Assembly (NCBI RefSeq): GCF_900100015.1
Contig: NZ_FNDD01000017.1
Span: 1 to 64,000 of the forward strand
Length of the DNA stretch: 64,000 nt
Source: Vibrio xiamenensis
GTDB lineage: Bacteria; Pseudomonadota; Gammaproteobacteria; Enterobacterales; Vibrionaceae
Reading direction: 5' to 3'
The notes under the pieces were generated by a model that saw only the letters and a list, made by a program, of their open reading frames with translations, was not told where the DNA came from and ran no database searches. The number at the start of each line of letters is the position of its first letter. The stretch's first letter is position 1. Made by a program: the position numbers and the translations under genes. Below, piece by piece: positions 1 to 9,432 of the stretch.

Positions 1-328
1 CAAGACGGTCGAGCTTGTCTATCAAGAGTTATGGGGACTATTACTTGGTTATAACTTGGTGAGAAGAGAAGCCAGTCAAGCGGCAGTAGAACATGGTCGA
101 ATGCCCAATGAAATCAGCTTTAAGTACGCTTGTCAGTTCATCGCAAGTCAGCTAAAAGTGATGAGTAAAGCGGTGTCTCCGGGTAATACACCGAAACGTC
201 TAAAAAGTCTGCGTGGAGATTTATCAATCCTATTTATAGACAAACGCCCTAAGCCTAATCGGCCTAGGGCGGTGAAAATATCAAAGACCCGATATCCTGT
301 TAATCGCAAGGCAGCTCCGCTTAAGTGA
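1..328 (+). CDS. IS4-family transposase, C-terminal fragment (cut by window edge)
   Basis: An open frame runs from base 2 with no start in the window. The reading before the first internal Met continues as TVELVYQELWGLLLGYNLVR, then a basic C-terminus (PKRLKSLRGDLSILF, RPKPNRPRAVKISKTRYP). The YQELWGLLLGYNLVR stretch and the basic NRPRAVK tail are typical of the C-terminal end of IS4-type DDE transposases; the catalytic Asp/Glu residues would mostly lie upstream. Whether the element is complete cannot be judged here. No clear terminal inverted repeat could be identified between the stop codon and about base 400. Family level is fairly sure; the specific IS is not named. Confidence 0.75.
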   Translation, partial: KTVELVYQELWGLLLGYNLVRREASQAAVEHGRMPNEISFKYACQFIASQLKVMSKAVSPGNTPKRLKSLRGDLSILFIDKRPKPNRPRAVKISKTRYPVNRKAAPLK

Positions 329-401
329 ACTACATTGCGCTTCATGCGGGCTTTTTTGTATTTTCGGCATACGAAAACTCGCTGAAACATGGCTAATATC
401 A

Positions 402-417
402 GGTAAAACGTTTGCGT
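402..417 (+). promoter_or_regulatory. PurR-like half-perfect box
   Basis: GGTAAAACGTTTGCGT matches the 16-bp PurR consensus (ACGCAAACGTTTGCGT type) at the last 12 positions but not in the first four. It lies about 175 bp before the start of the YgjV-like gene. It may be a weak PurR operator or chance. Confidence 0.25.
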
Positions 418-590
418 AATCGCTAACCTTCTCCGTTGCGCACATTTCGCTTTTCAGCCCTTTATCATGTTGGTATATTGCGCGCGTTACTTAATTTAGA
501 CCATTCGAGGCAAGGAGCTTCCTCACTACTCTCACGATGAGAAGTTTGGTATCGCACAATCAGGTGCGGCAAATGATAGAGGGTCAAATT

Positions 591-842
591 ATGGACATGA
601 ATGTGGTTGAAATTATGGGTTATGCAGCATCGATTATGGTTGCAATCTCGCTAACAATGAAAGATATCAAAAAGTTACGCGTGATTAACTTTATCGGCTG
701 TGCGTTGTTTGCCATTTACGGCACAATGATCGGTGCATGGCCTGTTGTGGTAACGAATGGATTTATCGCTTGCGTTAACGTCTACTTCCTGACCAAGATG
801 AAGCAAGAAAAAAAAGCTGCCGAGCTACAAAACGCCGCATAA
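591..842 (+). CDS. YgjV-like small inner-membrane protein
   Basis: The 83-residue product has three hydrophobic segments (roughly residues 4-20, 29-45 and 48-68) and a charged C-terminus (KMKQEKKAAELQ). The pattern EIMGYAASIMVAISLTMKDI followed by LRVINFIGCALFAIYG is the small YgjV-type membrane family, whose function is unknown. The open frame extends upstream to an ATG at 537. The ATG at 591 is preferred because GAGGG lies 7 bases before it, whereas the AAGGAG near 512 is about 20 bases from the 537 start. The gene is monocistronic, closed by the terminator at 846-873. Confidence 0.7.
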   Translation: MDMNVVEIMGYAASIMVAISLTMKDIKKLRVINFIGCALFAIYGTMIGAWPVVVTNGFIACVNVYFLTKMKQEKKAAELQNAA

Positions 843-845
843 TAG

Positions 846-873
846 AAAGCCCTGATGTCAGTATCAGGGCTTT
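846..873. terminator. Bidirectional intrinsic terminator
   Basis: An 11-bp perfect stem (AAAGCCCTGAT / ATCAGGGCTTT) with a 6-base loop, T-rich on both exits. It lies between the ygjV-like gene and the convergent glpK. Confidence 0.85.
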
Positions 874-897
874 TTAATACTCTAATCCATAAAAGGA

Positions 898-2412
898 TCA
901 ATCTTCGTCTCTGAATTCTGCCCAAGCTTGAGCACACTTGATTGCACGCTTCCAGCCTTGATAACGACGATTACGTTTCTCTTCGTCATGATGCGGCTCG
1001 AAAGTACGGTCGATTTCGGCTTTATTTTGTAACTCATCGAGACTATCCCAAAATCCAACCGCCATACCGGCGAGATACGCAGCGCCAAGCGCCGTGACTT
1101 CCGTCACTTTCGGGCGCAGCACTTGAGTATCTAAAACATCGGCTTGGAACTGCATCAAGAAATTATTGGCAACCGCTCCGCCATCAACGCGCAGTGTCGC
1201 GAGTTTGATTCCCGAATCCGCTTGCATCGCATCAATAACATCACGAGTTTGATAAGCGATACTTTCAAGCGTTGCACGAATAATATGGTTGGCATTCACA
1301 CCGCGAGTCAAACCGACAATGGTGCCGCGCGCATACGCATCCCAATACGGCGCGCCAAGCCCGGTAAACGCAGGAACCACGTAGACACCGTTGGAGGTAT
1401 CGACTTTAGTAGCAAAATACTCTGAGTCGTGTGCGTCCGCCAATAACTTCATTTCATCGCGCAGCCACTGAATCGAGGCGCCGCCCATGAACACCGAGCC
1501 TTCCAGTACGTAAGCCGGTTCTCCTTTGGGACCGCAGCCTATCGTCGTGACCAAACCATTACTCGACGTCACTTTCTCTTTACCGGTATTCATCAATAGA
1601 AAGCACCCAGTTCCGTAAGTATTTTTCGCCTGACCTGGGCTGACACATAACTGCCCATAGAGCGCTGCTTGTTGGTCGCCCGCAATGCCTGCGATTGGGA
1701 TTCGTGTCCCGCCCTTACCACCGATATTGGTTTTGCCGTACACTTCTGAAGACTTACGGACTTCTGGCATCATCGACAGTGGAATATCCAACGCCTTAAG
1801 CATGGTTTCATCCCACTCTAAGGTATTGATATTGAAAAGCATCGTCCGAGATGCATTGGTGTAGTCGGTCACGTGGACACGGCCTTGAGTCATTTTCCAG
1901 ACCAGCCATGTATCGACGGTGCCAAACAGCAGTTTCCCCTGCTCTGCCGCTTCACGCGCACCTTCAACGTTATCGAGGATCCATTTCACTTTGGTAGCAG
2001 AGAAGTATGGGTCAAGAACCAATCCGGTATTTTCACGGATATATTCTTCTAGCCCCTGCGCTTTAAGTTCTTCACAGATATCTGCGGTGCGGCGACATTG
2101 CCAAACGATGGCGTTGTATACTGGCTTACCGGTTTCTTTATCCCACACCACCGTCGTTTCACGCTGGTTAGTGATACCAATGGCAGCAACTTCATCACTT
2201 CGAATTCCCGCTTTACCAAGCGCTTCAACCAGAGTCGAACTTTGCGTGGCAAAAATTTCCATTGGGTCATGCTCAACCCACCCATCATCAGGGTAGATCT
2301 GCGTAAATTCACGTTGTGATACGCTGACAATGTTGGCGTCATGGTCAAGGACAACCGCTCTAGAACTGGTGGTTCCTTGGTCTAAGGCAACAATGTATTT
2401 TTGCTCTCCCAT
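898..2412 (-). CDS. glpK: Glycerol kinase
   Basis: Phosphorylates cytoplasmic glycerol to sn-glycerol 3-phosphate with ATP. The 504-residue protein opens with the FGGY-kinase phosphate loop ([13 protein letters not shown]) and carries [15 protein letters not shown] and the C-terminal [19 protein letters not shown] segment; E. coli GlpK has 502 residues. The frame extends seven codons upstream, but the ATG at 2412 is chosen because AAGGAA precedes it by 6 bases. It is downstream of glpF with a 67-bp gap, the usual glpFK order, so glycerol entering through GlpF is trapped by phosphorylation. Probably controlled from the glpF promoter. Confidence 0.97.
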   Translation of the reverse strand: MGEQKYIVALDQGTTSSRAVVLDHDANIVSVSQREFTQIYPDDGWVEHDPMEIFATQSSTLVEALGKAGIRSDEVAAIGITNQRETTVVWDKETGKPVYNAIVWQCRRTADICEELKAQGLEEYIRENTGLVLDPYFSATKVKWILDNVEGAREAAEQGKLLFGTVDTWLVWKMTQGRVHVTDYTNASRTMLFNINTLEWDETMLKALDIPLSMMPEVRKSSEVYGKTNIGGKGGTRIPIAGIAGDQQAALYGQLCVSPGQAKNTYGTGCFLLMNTGKEKVTSSNGLVTTIGCGPKGEPAYVLEGSVFMGGASIQWLRDEMKLLADAHDSEYFATKVDTSNGVYVVPAFTGLGAPYWDAYARGTIVGLTRGVNANHIIRATLESIAYQTRDVIDAMQADSGIKLATLRVDGGAVANNFLMQFQADVLDTQVLRPKVTEVTALGAAYLAGMAVGFWDSLDELQNKAEIDRTFEPHHDEEKRNRRYQGWKRAIKCAQAWAEFRDED

Positions 2413-2479
2413 GATTGATTCCTTATCTTTCATCGTTAATTGAATTATGGCTTTTATTACTTATGTCTGTGCTTCTTAC

Positions 2480-3334
2480 TTATATCTGTGCTTGCTGTTC
2501 TTGCTCTCTGTCATCGCATTGGTTAGGGATAGTGCATCCGGTACCCACACTCGGTAAATAGACAGAAATAAATCTTGGGTATGCCCAAGCGCCAAAACAG
2601 GCGCCACATATCGGAGCGACAATCGGCACGATAAAATACGGGATATCACGCGCGCCGCTCAACGCATAATCCCAGCCAGCCAAATAGGCAAACAGCTTAG
2701 GACCAAAATCACGCGCCGGATTCATCGCAAAGCCAGTCAAAGGACCAAGCGAACCGCCGATGACGGCGATCAAAAGCCCAATCAAAAGTGGATTCATCGC
2801 TCCACGCGGCGCACCGTTGTTTTCATCTCCCAGCGCCAAAATGGCAAACATCAATACTGCAGTGATAACAAACTCAACCGCAAATGCGCCGAAAAATGAC
2901 AGAGCAGCATTAGGGTAAGTTGAGAAAATGCCGGCTGTTGCGAGCGCTTCTGGGCTGCTGCGTAAAAAATGGTGCGCGACTTCGTAGTCGGCAAAAAGTT
3001 GGCTATACAGTGCATACACCAGCGCCGCAGAACAAAACGCGCCCAGCATTTGTGCGACGATATAAGGAACGACTTTGGCTTTATCAAAACCATGAAATGC
3101 TGCCAGCGCAATGGTGACAGCTGGATTGATATGAGCACCGGAAACGCCGGCCGTGCAATAAATTGCGATGGCGACGCCAAGTCCCCACATGATACTCACT
3201 TCCCACTGGCCAAATTGCGCGCCAGTCAACACCAAGGCAGCTACACAGCCAACACCGAAGAAAATCAGTAATCCGGTTCCGATAAATTCAGCGATACATT
3301 CTCCAACCAACGAGGGGTTCATTTTACGAGTCAT
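2480..3334 (-). CDS. glpF: Glycerol uptake facilitator (aquaglyceroporin)
   Basis: Six-helix MIP-family channel of 284 residues for passive glycerol entry across the inner membrane. Both pore half-helix NPA signatures are present: GAHINPAVT in the first half and FAMNPARDFGP in the second. The arginine after the second NPA is the selectivity-filter Arg, and the Asp after it (NPARD) is the residue that marks glycerol facilitators. The ATG at 3334 is chosen over an in-frame TTG at 3340 because AAAGGA sits 8 bases before it. First gene of glpF-glpK. The C-terminus ends in a polar tail (CDDREQEQQAQI). Confidence 0.96.
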   Translation of the reverse strand: MTRKMNPSLVGECIAEFIGTGLLIFFGVGCVAALVLTGAQFGQWEVSIMWGLGVAIAIYCTAGVSGAHINPAVTIALAAFHGFDKAKVVPYIVAQMLGAFCSAALVYALYSQLFADYEVAHHFLRSSPEALATAGIFSTYPNAALSFFGAFAVEFVITAVLMFAILALGDENNGAPRGAMNPLLIGLLIAVIGGSLGPLTGFAMNPARDFGPKLFAYLAGWDYALSGARDIPYFIVPIVAPICGACFGAWAYPRFISVYLPSVGTGCTIPNQCDDREQEQQAQI

Positions 3335-3769
3335 GTTCAAGGTCCTTTAATTTCACGTTGAATTATTATGCTTTGTTATGTTTCAAGCGAAATTCTCCAC
3401 AAATTGTAAATAACGAAAACCAAAAATGAGCACAAATGAGCGTTCGAGCACATTTTGTTTATAAAATGTTTACCAATTTGTTAAATGAATCATTATTTAC
3501 GTATTGTGTTATTAACATCATCGTCTTTGTTTACCAGATTATAAAACTTAACCCATTGAAAATTATTAATCAAAAAGCATGAGTTTAATTTGTTCGGCGT
3601 AATCTTTACTGTGATAATCGCATATCACACCTTAACGATATTACTTATGGTTGCGATGATTTCTCGCCTCAACCTTGCTTAGATCGCTCATTCGAATAAA
3701 AAACAACATTTTTGCTCATCGTCTGTAACACAATTAGACATGGTGACACTGTAACTATAACTGGGTAAT
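3335..3769. other. Intergenic region upstream of glpF
   Basis: AT-rich 435-bp gap between divergently arranged control of glpF (minus strand) and the 3' end of the acetyltransferase. Apart from the GlpR-like palindrome no gene, RNA or clear promoter was recognised. Confidence 0.5.
3426..3453 (-). promoter_or_regulatory. Candidate GlpR-type operator upstream of glpFK
   Basis: ATGAGCGTTCGAGCACAT (3436-3453) is an imperfect inverted repeat centred in a longer ACAAATG...CATTTTGT palindrome, with an extra ATGAGCAC copy at 3426-3433. It is about 100 bp upstream of glpF. DeoR-type GlpR binds ATG-TCG/CGA-CAT palindromes in related bacteria, so a GlpR site is plausible but unproven. Confidence 0.35.
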
Positions 3770-3797
3770 AAAAAACAGCCTCACTGGGCTGCTTTTT
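3770..3797 (-). terminator. Intrinsic terminator of the acetyltransferase gene
   Basis: Stem CAGCC/GGCTG extended by A-T pairs, 6-base loop, followed on the minus strand by a run of T. Confidence 0.75.
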
Positions 3798-3818
3798 ATT
3801 TGTTCAGTCTTAAACCAG

Positions 3819-4379
3819 CTAAGACGCGTCAAGACACAAGGAATCATGCACTGCAAGCGCAGTAAGCAACTGACTCGGTGATGACCAGGCGTAAACTGCT
3901 TCATCCACTTCCGTCCCACAAGGCGCTGTCCACTTACGCTCTTTGATTCGCTCACCGTCGATGTGCTGATAAAACTCAACCGCCTGCTGGTTTTTAATTA
4001 ACACCTCAAGATAGACACCTGCGTCACTAAAATAGTGCTCAAGCCATTTACCGATACCTTGCAACAGTGCCGTTGCAATTCCACGATGTTGATATTGAGG
4101 ATCGACGTGCAGCGCATCTACCATGCTGCCACGTTCAAAATCATGATTACCGAACACACAGATAAATCCACACAGTTTGCCTTGGTCTTCCATCAACAAA
4201 ATATGCTGGTTAAACGGTGGGTTGGTCAGGCGAGTTTGCCATATGGCGCGACGCTCGTTGAGGATCTCATCGTCGAGATAATCTTGCTTCAATATACCTT
4301 GGTAATACTTTTGCCAGCTTCGAGTATGCAACTGGGCGATGGCATCATAATCGTTATATTCGGCTACTTTTAATTCCAT
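3819..4379 (-). CDS. GNAT-family N-acetyltransferase
   Basis: Transfers an acetyl group from acetyl-CoA to an unknown amine substrate in the cytoplasm. The 186-residue protein has the GNAT fold landmarks: the beta-strand LCGFICVFGNHDF, the acetyl-CoA pyrophosphate loop in DPQYQHRGIATALLQG (Q/R-x-x-G-x-A), and the late motif VLIKNQQAVEFYQ. A longer frame begins at 4433, but ATG 4379 is preceded by AAGGA 7 bases upstream and gives the normal family N-terminus (MELKVAEYNDYDAIAQLH). It stands alone, closed by its own terminator. Substrate cannot be predicted. Confidence 0.85.
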   Translation of the reverse strand: MELKVAEYNDYDAIAQLHTRSWQKYYQGILKQDYLDDEILNERRAIWQTRLTNPPFNQHILLMEDQGKLCGFICVFGNHDFERGSMVDALHVDPQYQHRGIATALLQGIGKWLEHYFSDAGVYLEVLIKNQQAVEFYQHIDGERIKERKWTAPCGTEVDEAVYAWSSPSQLLTALAVHDSLCLDAS

Positions 4380-4509
4380 TCTTAGTTCCTTATTACTTCC
4401 TGTAAGGATTACTTGTTTATTCATACTATTCATTTGTTACGCAAAAGCCAAACAAACTTCGCATATTATTCACAGTTGCAATTGACTTAGTGAGCGGCGC
4501 TGATATTCT

Positions 4510-4527
4510 AGCGAACACTTGTAAGCT
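4510..4527 (+). promoter_or_regulatory. Candidate FabR operator
   Basis: AGCGAACACTTGTAAGCT is an 18-bp near-palindrome of the AGCGnACA..TGTnnGCT form recognised by FabR, the TetR-type repressor of unsaturated fatty-acid synthesis. It ends 14 bases before the desaturase start, a position where a repressor would block transcription or initiation. Confidence 0.6.
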
Positions 4528-4541
4528 CAATTTAACTTTTT

Positions 4542-5675
4542 ATGACTAATAACACCTGTAAAAGGCCACCTTTGATCTGGCAAAACGTGATTCTTTTTTT
4601 CACCCTTTTTGCTGTTAGCGTTTTTGTCATTCCTTGGTACGCCTATCAACACGGATTTACGCTTGCTCACTGGCTATGGTTTTTGATCGCGTTTAGCTTT
4701 TGCAACCTGTCGATCACCGCAGGTTATCACCGTTTGTGGTCGCACAAGAGTTATCAAGCCCACAAAGTGCTACGAGTTATCTTTGCAATCGGCGGCGCGT
4801 TCGCTTTGCAAAACAGCGCGCTGCACTGGAGCTCAGATCACCGTATTCACCACAAACATGTCGACCATGATGACAAAGACCCTTACTCCGCATCGCGCGG
4901 CTTTTGGTTTTCCCATATCGGTTGGATGCTTCGTAACTACAGCACGAAACGTTATGACGATTACAGTAATTGCCGTGATTTACAGAAAGATGCCATCGTG
5001 ATGTGGCAGCACCGCTATTACTTACCCTTAGTGCTGGCCACCAACATCGGCATTCCGCTGATATTAGGCGTTATCTATCAAGACGTGGTTGGGATGTTAC
5101 TTATCGTCGGCGTTCTGCGACTATTTTTAAGTCACCATTCGACGTTTTTTATCAACTCATTGGCACACATTTGGGGAACCCAGCCCTATACCACCAAAAA
5201 TAGTGCGCGTGATAACGGCGTGCTCGCGGTCTTTACCTTTGGTGAGGGTTACCACAATTTCCATCATATTTTTGAAAACGACTATCGTAACGGCGTGCGT
5301 TGGTGGCAATACGACCCCACTAAATGGCTAATCAAAACTTGCGCTTGGCTCGGCCTGGCGGACAAACTGCGCAGCGTGTCTGATTTGCGTATTGAACTCG
5401 CACGCGCAAAAACCAAGTTGGCAATTGCGCAGCAGCGCCTCGAAACTGCGCCAAATGGTGTTGAAAGCAAAGCTCGGTTGACCGCAGAGTTTGAACGTTT
5501 GGCGCAAACACTTAACGATTATTACCATACCAAGACTCAATTGCTTGAAACCAAATACGATACCATGATGAAGCAGTACGAGCATTCGCTGATCAAACTT
5601 AAACTGGCGCAATTAAAACTCGAACTCAAACAGCGTCGCCGCCATTGGCACTTGCTGACGAAGCAATACGCTTAA
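4542..5675 (+). CDS. Membrane fatty-acid (acyl-CoA delta-9 type) desaturase
   Basis: Introduces a cis double bond into acyl chains, using a di-iron centre at the inner membrane. The 377-residue protein has the three histidine boxes of the family: HRLWSH (63-68), HRIHHKH (100-106) and HNFHH (238-242), with hydrophobic pairs around 15-55, 75-95 and 160-195. The catalytic domain ends near residue 290. The remaining 85 residues are strongly helical and charged (ELARAKTKLAIAQQRLETA and KLKLAQLKLELKQRRR), a coiled-coil tail not needed for catalysis. The FabR-like box just upstream fits control by membrane fluidity. Starts at the first ATG of the frame. Confidence 0.92.
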   Translation: MTNNTCKRPPLIWQNVILFFTLFAVSVFVIPWYAYQHGFTLAHWLWFLIAFSFCNLSITAGYHRLWSHKSYQAHKVLRVIFAIGGAFALQNSALHWSSDHRIHHKHVDHDDKDPYSASRGFWFSHIGWMLRNYSTKRYDDYSNCRDLQKDAIVMWQHRYYLPLVLATNIGIPLILGVIYQDVVGMLLIVGVLRLFLSHHSTFFINSLAHIWGTQPYTTKNSARDNGVLAVFTFGEGYHNFHHIFENDYRNGVRWWQYDPTKWLIKTCAWLGLADKLRSVSDLRIELARAKTKLAIAQQRLETAPNGVESKARLTAEFERLAQTLNDYYHTKTQLLETKYDTMMKQYEHSLIKLKLAQLKLELKQRRRHWHLLTKQYA

Positions 5676-5695
5676 ACGTTTCTATTCGATAAAAC

Positions 5696-5727
5696 AAAAG
5701 CCTCGCACCAAAATGCGAGGCTTTTTT
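5696..5727. terminator. Strong bidirectional intrinsic terminator
   Basis: A 12-bp stem (AAAAGCCTCGCA / TGCGAGGCTTTT) with a CCAAAA loop and T tract. It serves the desaturase and probably also the convergent gene ending at 5759. Confidence 0.88.
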
Positions 5728-5758
5728 CTGACGTTGTTTTTTTAATTTGGGAAGAATA

Positions 5759-6556
5759 TTAGTCAACACAAGCGTTGAAGACTTTTAAGCACGTATGCTC
5801 GGTGGTTTGACGATACACCTCAATCACCGCGGCTGAAATTTCTGAACACAAAGCATAGAGTTCTTGCTGACGCGCAACGCTGAGTTTGAGATTTTCAGCT
5901 TTGGTGTGTTTCTCCAAACTCATCAGGCACGCTTCCAAGTTAGGATGATAACCTTTATACAGATAACTCACTTTCATAAGTTTGCTATAAAGCATTTTTG
6001 CGCGATTAACTAAAACTTCATCACGCGGCTCAACATGCATAGCAACAATCGCGAGGCGATACTGAGTCAATGCATCGACCGCACTCATAATACTTTGCCA
6101 TTGATCGTTATATTCACCAGCCAGATCGAGTTTATTCGCTTGAGTCATCGCAGTGAGCATCTGCTCGTCAATTTGAAAAATCAGTTGGCGAATCACTTTC
6201 CCATGTACCACCAAACTTTTGGTTAAAGTCAGCTCACCGGTAGAATCAACCAAGTGCGTCATCTGATTTTGTAAGCTAATACGGTCGACTTTCTTTCCAA
6301 TCACCCGGCTTTTTAAAATCTCTGCGGCGCAGTGATGCAGATGAGACTGCACATTAACCAGTTGTTTGCGATCATACGCTTCGCCGCTTAGCGCCGCATG
6401 AGTCAGTGCTCGATGCTGCCTAACGTACTCTATCGCTTGGGTAAGTAATGACACCGACACTTGATACTTCATAATGTCGTGCTTGCTACTGCTAAACAAC
6501 ATGGCCGATACATCGCCGACCAAATGATTAAATGAATGATAGTTAAATGCATCCAT
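5759..6556 (-). CDS. Uncharacterised helical protein, weakly NIT-domain-like
   Basis: The 265-residue product is soluble, without signal peptide or membrane segment, and almost all alpha-helical by composition. The stretch IEYVRQHRALTHAALSGE followed by a second helix (QLVNVQSHLHHCAAEIL) resembles the first helices of nitrate/nitrite-sensing (NIT) four-helix domains, where an Arg-Gly/Ala-x-Ser/Thr segment recurs. Similarity is too weak for a firm family call. The start is supported by AAGGAGA 9 bases upstream. It is monocistronic and lies convergent to the desaturase. No enzyme motif was seen. Confidence 0.7.
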   Translation of the reverse strand: MDAFNYHSFNHLVGDVSAMLFSSSKHDIMKYQVSVSLLTQAIEYVRQHRALTHAALSGEAYDRKQLVNVQSHLHHCAAEILKSRVIGKKVDRISLQNQMTHLVDSTGELTLTKSLVVHGKVIRQLIFQIDEQMLTAMTQANKLDLAGEYNDQWQSIMSAVDALTQYRLAIVAMHVEPRDEVLVNRAKMLYSKLMKVSYLYKGYHPNLEACLMSLEKHTKAENLKLSVARQQELYALCSEISAAVIEVYRQTTEHTCLKVFNACVD

Positions 6557-6846
6557 GACCCGTCTCCTTTTGAACTTAACTAAGCAACTTACAGCACATT
6601 ATGTGCCATTTATTTAAGCCATTGATTTCATTTAAAACAGGTATTTGTAGCTCATAAAAAGCCCCAAATTATGTGACCTAGATGCACTTTTATGGGGACT
6701 AAAATGAAACATATTCGTAGTTTTGGTGCAAAAAAGTTGTTCATTTTTTGCACAACCAAAATTTAGCAACTACCTATGTCACATTTTATAAATGACAATT
6801 TACAAATATTTGAATTTCATCACTCAACGAATTCATTAATAAAGAA
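6557..6846. other. AT-rich intergenic segment, no gene seen
   Basis: About 290 bases upstream of the unknown helical-protein gene and downstream of the glycosidase terminator. No ORF with ribosome-binding site, RNA or repeat recognised. Confidence 0.5.
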
Positions 6847-6884
6847 AAAGTCCAAACCAAAGTTGTGACCTCGGTTTGGACTTT
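6847..6884 (-). terminator. Intrinsic terminator of the GH3 glycosidase gene
   Basis: A perfect 12-bp stem (AAAGTCCAAACC / GGTTTGGACTTT) with a 14-base loop. On the minus strand it is followed by TTTCTTTA. It lies 130 bp after the glycosidase stop codon. Confidence 0.75.
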
Positions 6885-7014
6885 GCAGTATGAAAAATGG
6901 TTAATCTCGGCATTTTCAGGGGTGTTCACTCGTACTAGGACAACCCATTGAGTGAGGAAAACGCCTCAACTGATCATTTTCACAAATCGATTTTTTACAC
7001 TGACTAAGCCGCGA

Positions 7015-9432
7015 TTATTCACTCACAGTAACAAACGAAGACGCGTCAACGCCATCTGGCAGTGCCAATGCCCCTTCTGTAGTATTGCTGACCACGATTT
7101 CGCTGCTGACGCTAAAGGTAATCGGCGTTACGTCTTCGACATCAGACGATGGCGCGACATAAACCTTGTAACTGCCTGGTTCGATAATCCACTGGTTGTT
7201 ATCTTGATCAAAGCTCGCCAAGATGCTGGCTGGAACATTAAAGCTCAACGTTTCCGACGCGCCAGCAGCCAGTTCTGATGTTTTGGCGAAATCTTTCAAC
7301 TCAATGGTTGGTTTTTTCAGTTTGACTTCTGGTGCGGAAATATAAAGCTCAGCGGCTTCTTTACCTGCAACACTGCCTGAGTTGGTAATGGTTGCAGAGA
7401 ATGAAATGCTGCCGTCTGCACCGCTTGAAAGCGTATTGGCAGTAATGGTTGGCTGGCCATAATCAAAGGTGGTGTATGACAAACCATAACCAAATGGGTA
7501 CGCGACGTCGACATCGAATGACGTGTAGTAACGGTAGCCCACATAAATGCCTTCATTTAAGTCGGTTTCATCAATCACGCCATCGTCGTTGTTGTCGATA
7601 CCTTCGAAAGTCTCAGCTGAAGGGACATCATCATACGAATTTGGAATAGTTTGCGCCAGTTTACCACTTGGATTCACTTCACCAGACAACACATCCGCAA
7701 TCGCATTACCGGCTTCTTGGCCGCCCATATAAGGCAGAACAATCGCATCGACCAAATCTTCCCACTCAGAGGTATCGATAATGCCCGCTACGTTGAGCAC
7801 CACCACCACTTTTTTATCTTGAGCGTGGAACGCTTCAGCAACTTGAGTCAACATATCGAGCTCATTTTCGCTCAGCAAGTAATCCCCGCGCCCGCTATCG
7901 CGGTCTGCCGCTTCACCAGATTGGCGACCAAAGCTGATGATCGCAGCATCATCGTCCGTTGCTGCACTTTCTAGCAAGGTCGACAGCTCTTCGTTATCAG
8001 TCACCGCGGCTTCTTCACAAGTAATCACAGTATTGTAGAACACGGTTTCTTCGACTTGATTTTCTTCAAAGTAGGTTGCGTAATAACTTGCAAGCGCAGA
8101 GTCGACTTCAAATTGATCTTCTAAGCCATCAATAATATTAACCGTGTAGGCGGCATTCACATCACCACTGCCTGTCCCGCCTTTATAGGTATTGATTTGG
8201 TTAACACCGAAGGCAGCGACTTTTTTACCAGCGGTAATCGGCAGTGCTGAATCACTGTTTTTCAGCAAGATGGTACTTTCCGCAGCAGCTTGACGCGCAA
8301 GTTCAGCGTGAGTATCAAGGTCTGGGTCATCGGAATAGCTATACCCTTTATATGATGGCGTTTGTTGGACTTGAGTCAGAATATCGACCACGTTTTCATC
8401 CAACACATCATCGGTAAGCTCACCAGCATCATACGCGGTTTGAAGAGCATCAGAAGCATCACCGGGTTCAATTAGGTTGTTACCGGCGTTTTGTTGTTTA
8501 AGCGCTGAATCCTCATCGATTTCCACCGCTTCGTTCATTTGGTAAATATTGCCCGCATACCAGTCAGACATCACCAATCCATCAAAACCCCACTCGTCAC
8601 GTAAAATACTGCGAAGCGCATCGTAACGCTGGTTTACGTAGGTACCATTGACTAAGTTATATGACGTCATGATCGCCATAGGTTCTGCTTCATCGGCAGC
8701 AATTTGGAAGCCGCGCAAGTAAATCTCGCGAAAAGTTCTTGGTTCACCAATATCATCGACATAATAACGGTTGGTTTCAGAAACGTTGCCGAAGAAGTGT
8801 TTGATGGTTGCCCCAACACCCTCGGACTGCATACCGGTCACCATCGCTCCCGCCATACGACCGCTAAGTAGCGGATCTTCGGAATAATATTCAAAGTTTC
8901 GACCGTTAAGCGGGTTACGTTGAATGTTCATCCCTGGCGCTAGAATAATGTCGACGCCATATTCAAGTGCTTCGTTACCTTGCCCCGCACCAACTTGTTC
9001 CACTAAGTCTTTATCCCAGCTCGACGCCAAGGTAGAACCAATCGGCCAGGCCGTAGCGTAATAGGTGCCATCATCGCCGTCGCGGGTTTCATCAATGCGC
9101 AGCCCTGCGGGGCCATCACTGAGTTTAGTGGCTGGAATTTGCAAAGAATCATTGCTCACACCATTGATATAACCAGCCACGCCCGAAACATCATTGGTCA
9201 AATTAATCACCGAATCGGAAGAACTGTAACCTGGGCCTGAAACCACCGAGATTTTGTCGCTGGTGCTCATCTTGGCAACCATCTGCTCGGCAAGCGTGCG
9301 ATATGAAGTTTCGGTGGTGGTGGTATCTTGGTTGTCGTTGTCGTCGTTATCATCGTCATTACAACCGACGGCGAGCACCGCAACCGCTAAAGCCAACATA
9401 ATAGGATTGAATTTAAAGCGTCTTTTATTCAT
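7015..9432 (-). CDS. Glycoside hydrolase family 3 lipoprotein (beta-glucosidase type)
   Basis: The 805-residue protein starts with a lipoprotein signal peptide (lipobox around AVGC24) followed by an Asp/Asn-rich linker, so it should be membrane-anchored and face the periplasm or cell surface. GH3 N-domain landmarks follow: KLSDGPAGLRI, the KHF motif (211-213) and the nucleophile Asp290 in LVMSDWYAGN. The C-domain (about 390-640) contains DRDSGRGDYLLSENE, and a fibronectin-III-like domain forms the end (TTFDYGQPTITAN onward). It probably releases glucose or a similar sugar from beta-linked oligosaccharides. AAGGAA before ATG supports the start. Divergent from an AraC-type regulator that likely controls it. 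Confidence 0.9.
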   Translation of the reverse strand: MNKRRFKFNPIMLALAVAVLAVGCNDDDNDDNDNQDTTTTETSYRTLAEQMVAKMSTSDKISVVSGPGYSSSDSVINLTNDVSGVAGYINGVSNDSLQIPATKLSDGPAGLRIDETRDGDDGTYYATAWPIGSTLASSWDKDLVEQVGAGQGNEALEYGVDIILAPGMNIQRNPLNGRNFEYYSEDPLLSGRMAGAMVTGMQSEGVGATIKHFFGNVSETNRYYVDDIGEPRTFREIYLRGFQIAADEAEPMAIMTSYNLVNGTYVNQRYDALRSILRDEWGFDGLVMSDWYAGNIYQMNEAVEIDEDSALKQQNAGNNLIEPGDASDALQTAYDAGELTDDVLDENVVDILTQVQQTPSYKGYSYSDDPDLDTHAELARQAAAESTILLKNSDSALPITAGKKVAAFGVNQINTYKGGTGSGDVNAAYTVNIIDGLEDQFEVDSALASYYATYFEENQVEETVFYNTVITCEEAAVTDNEELSTLLESAATDDDAAIISFGRQSGEAADRDSGRGDYLLSENELDMLTQVAEAFHAQDKKVVVVLNVAGIIDTSEWEDLVDAIVLPYMGGQEAGNAIADVLSGEVNPSGKLAQTIPNSYDDVPSAETFEGIDNNDDGVIDETDLNEGIYVGYRYYTSFDVDVAYPFGYGLSYTTFDYGQPTITANTLSSGADGSISFSATITNSGSVAGKEAAELYISAPEVKLKKPTIELKDFAKTSELAAGASETLSFNVPASILASFDQDNNQWIIEPGSYKVYVAPSSDVEDVTPITFSVSSEIVVSNTTEGALALPDGVDASSFVTVSE

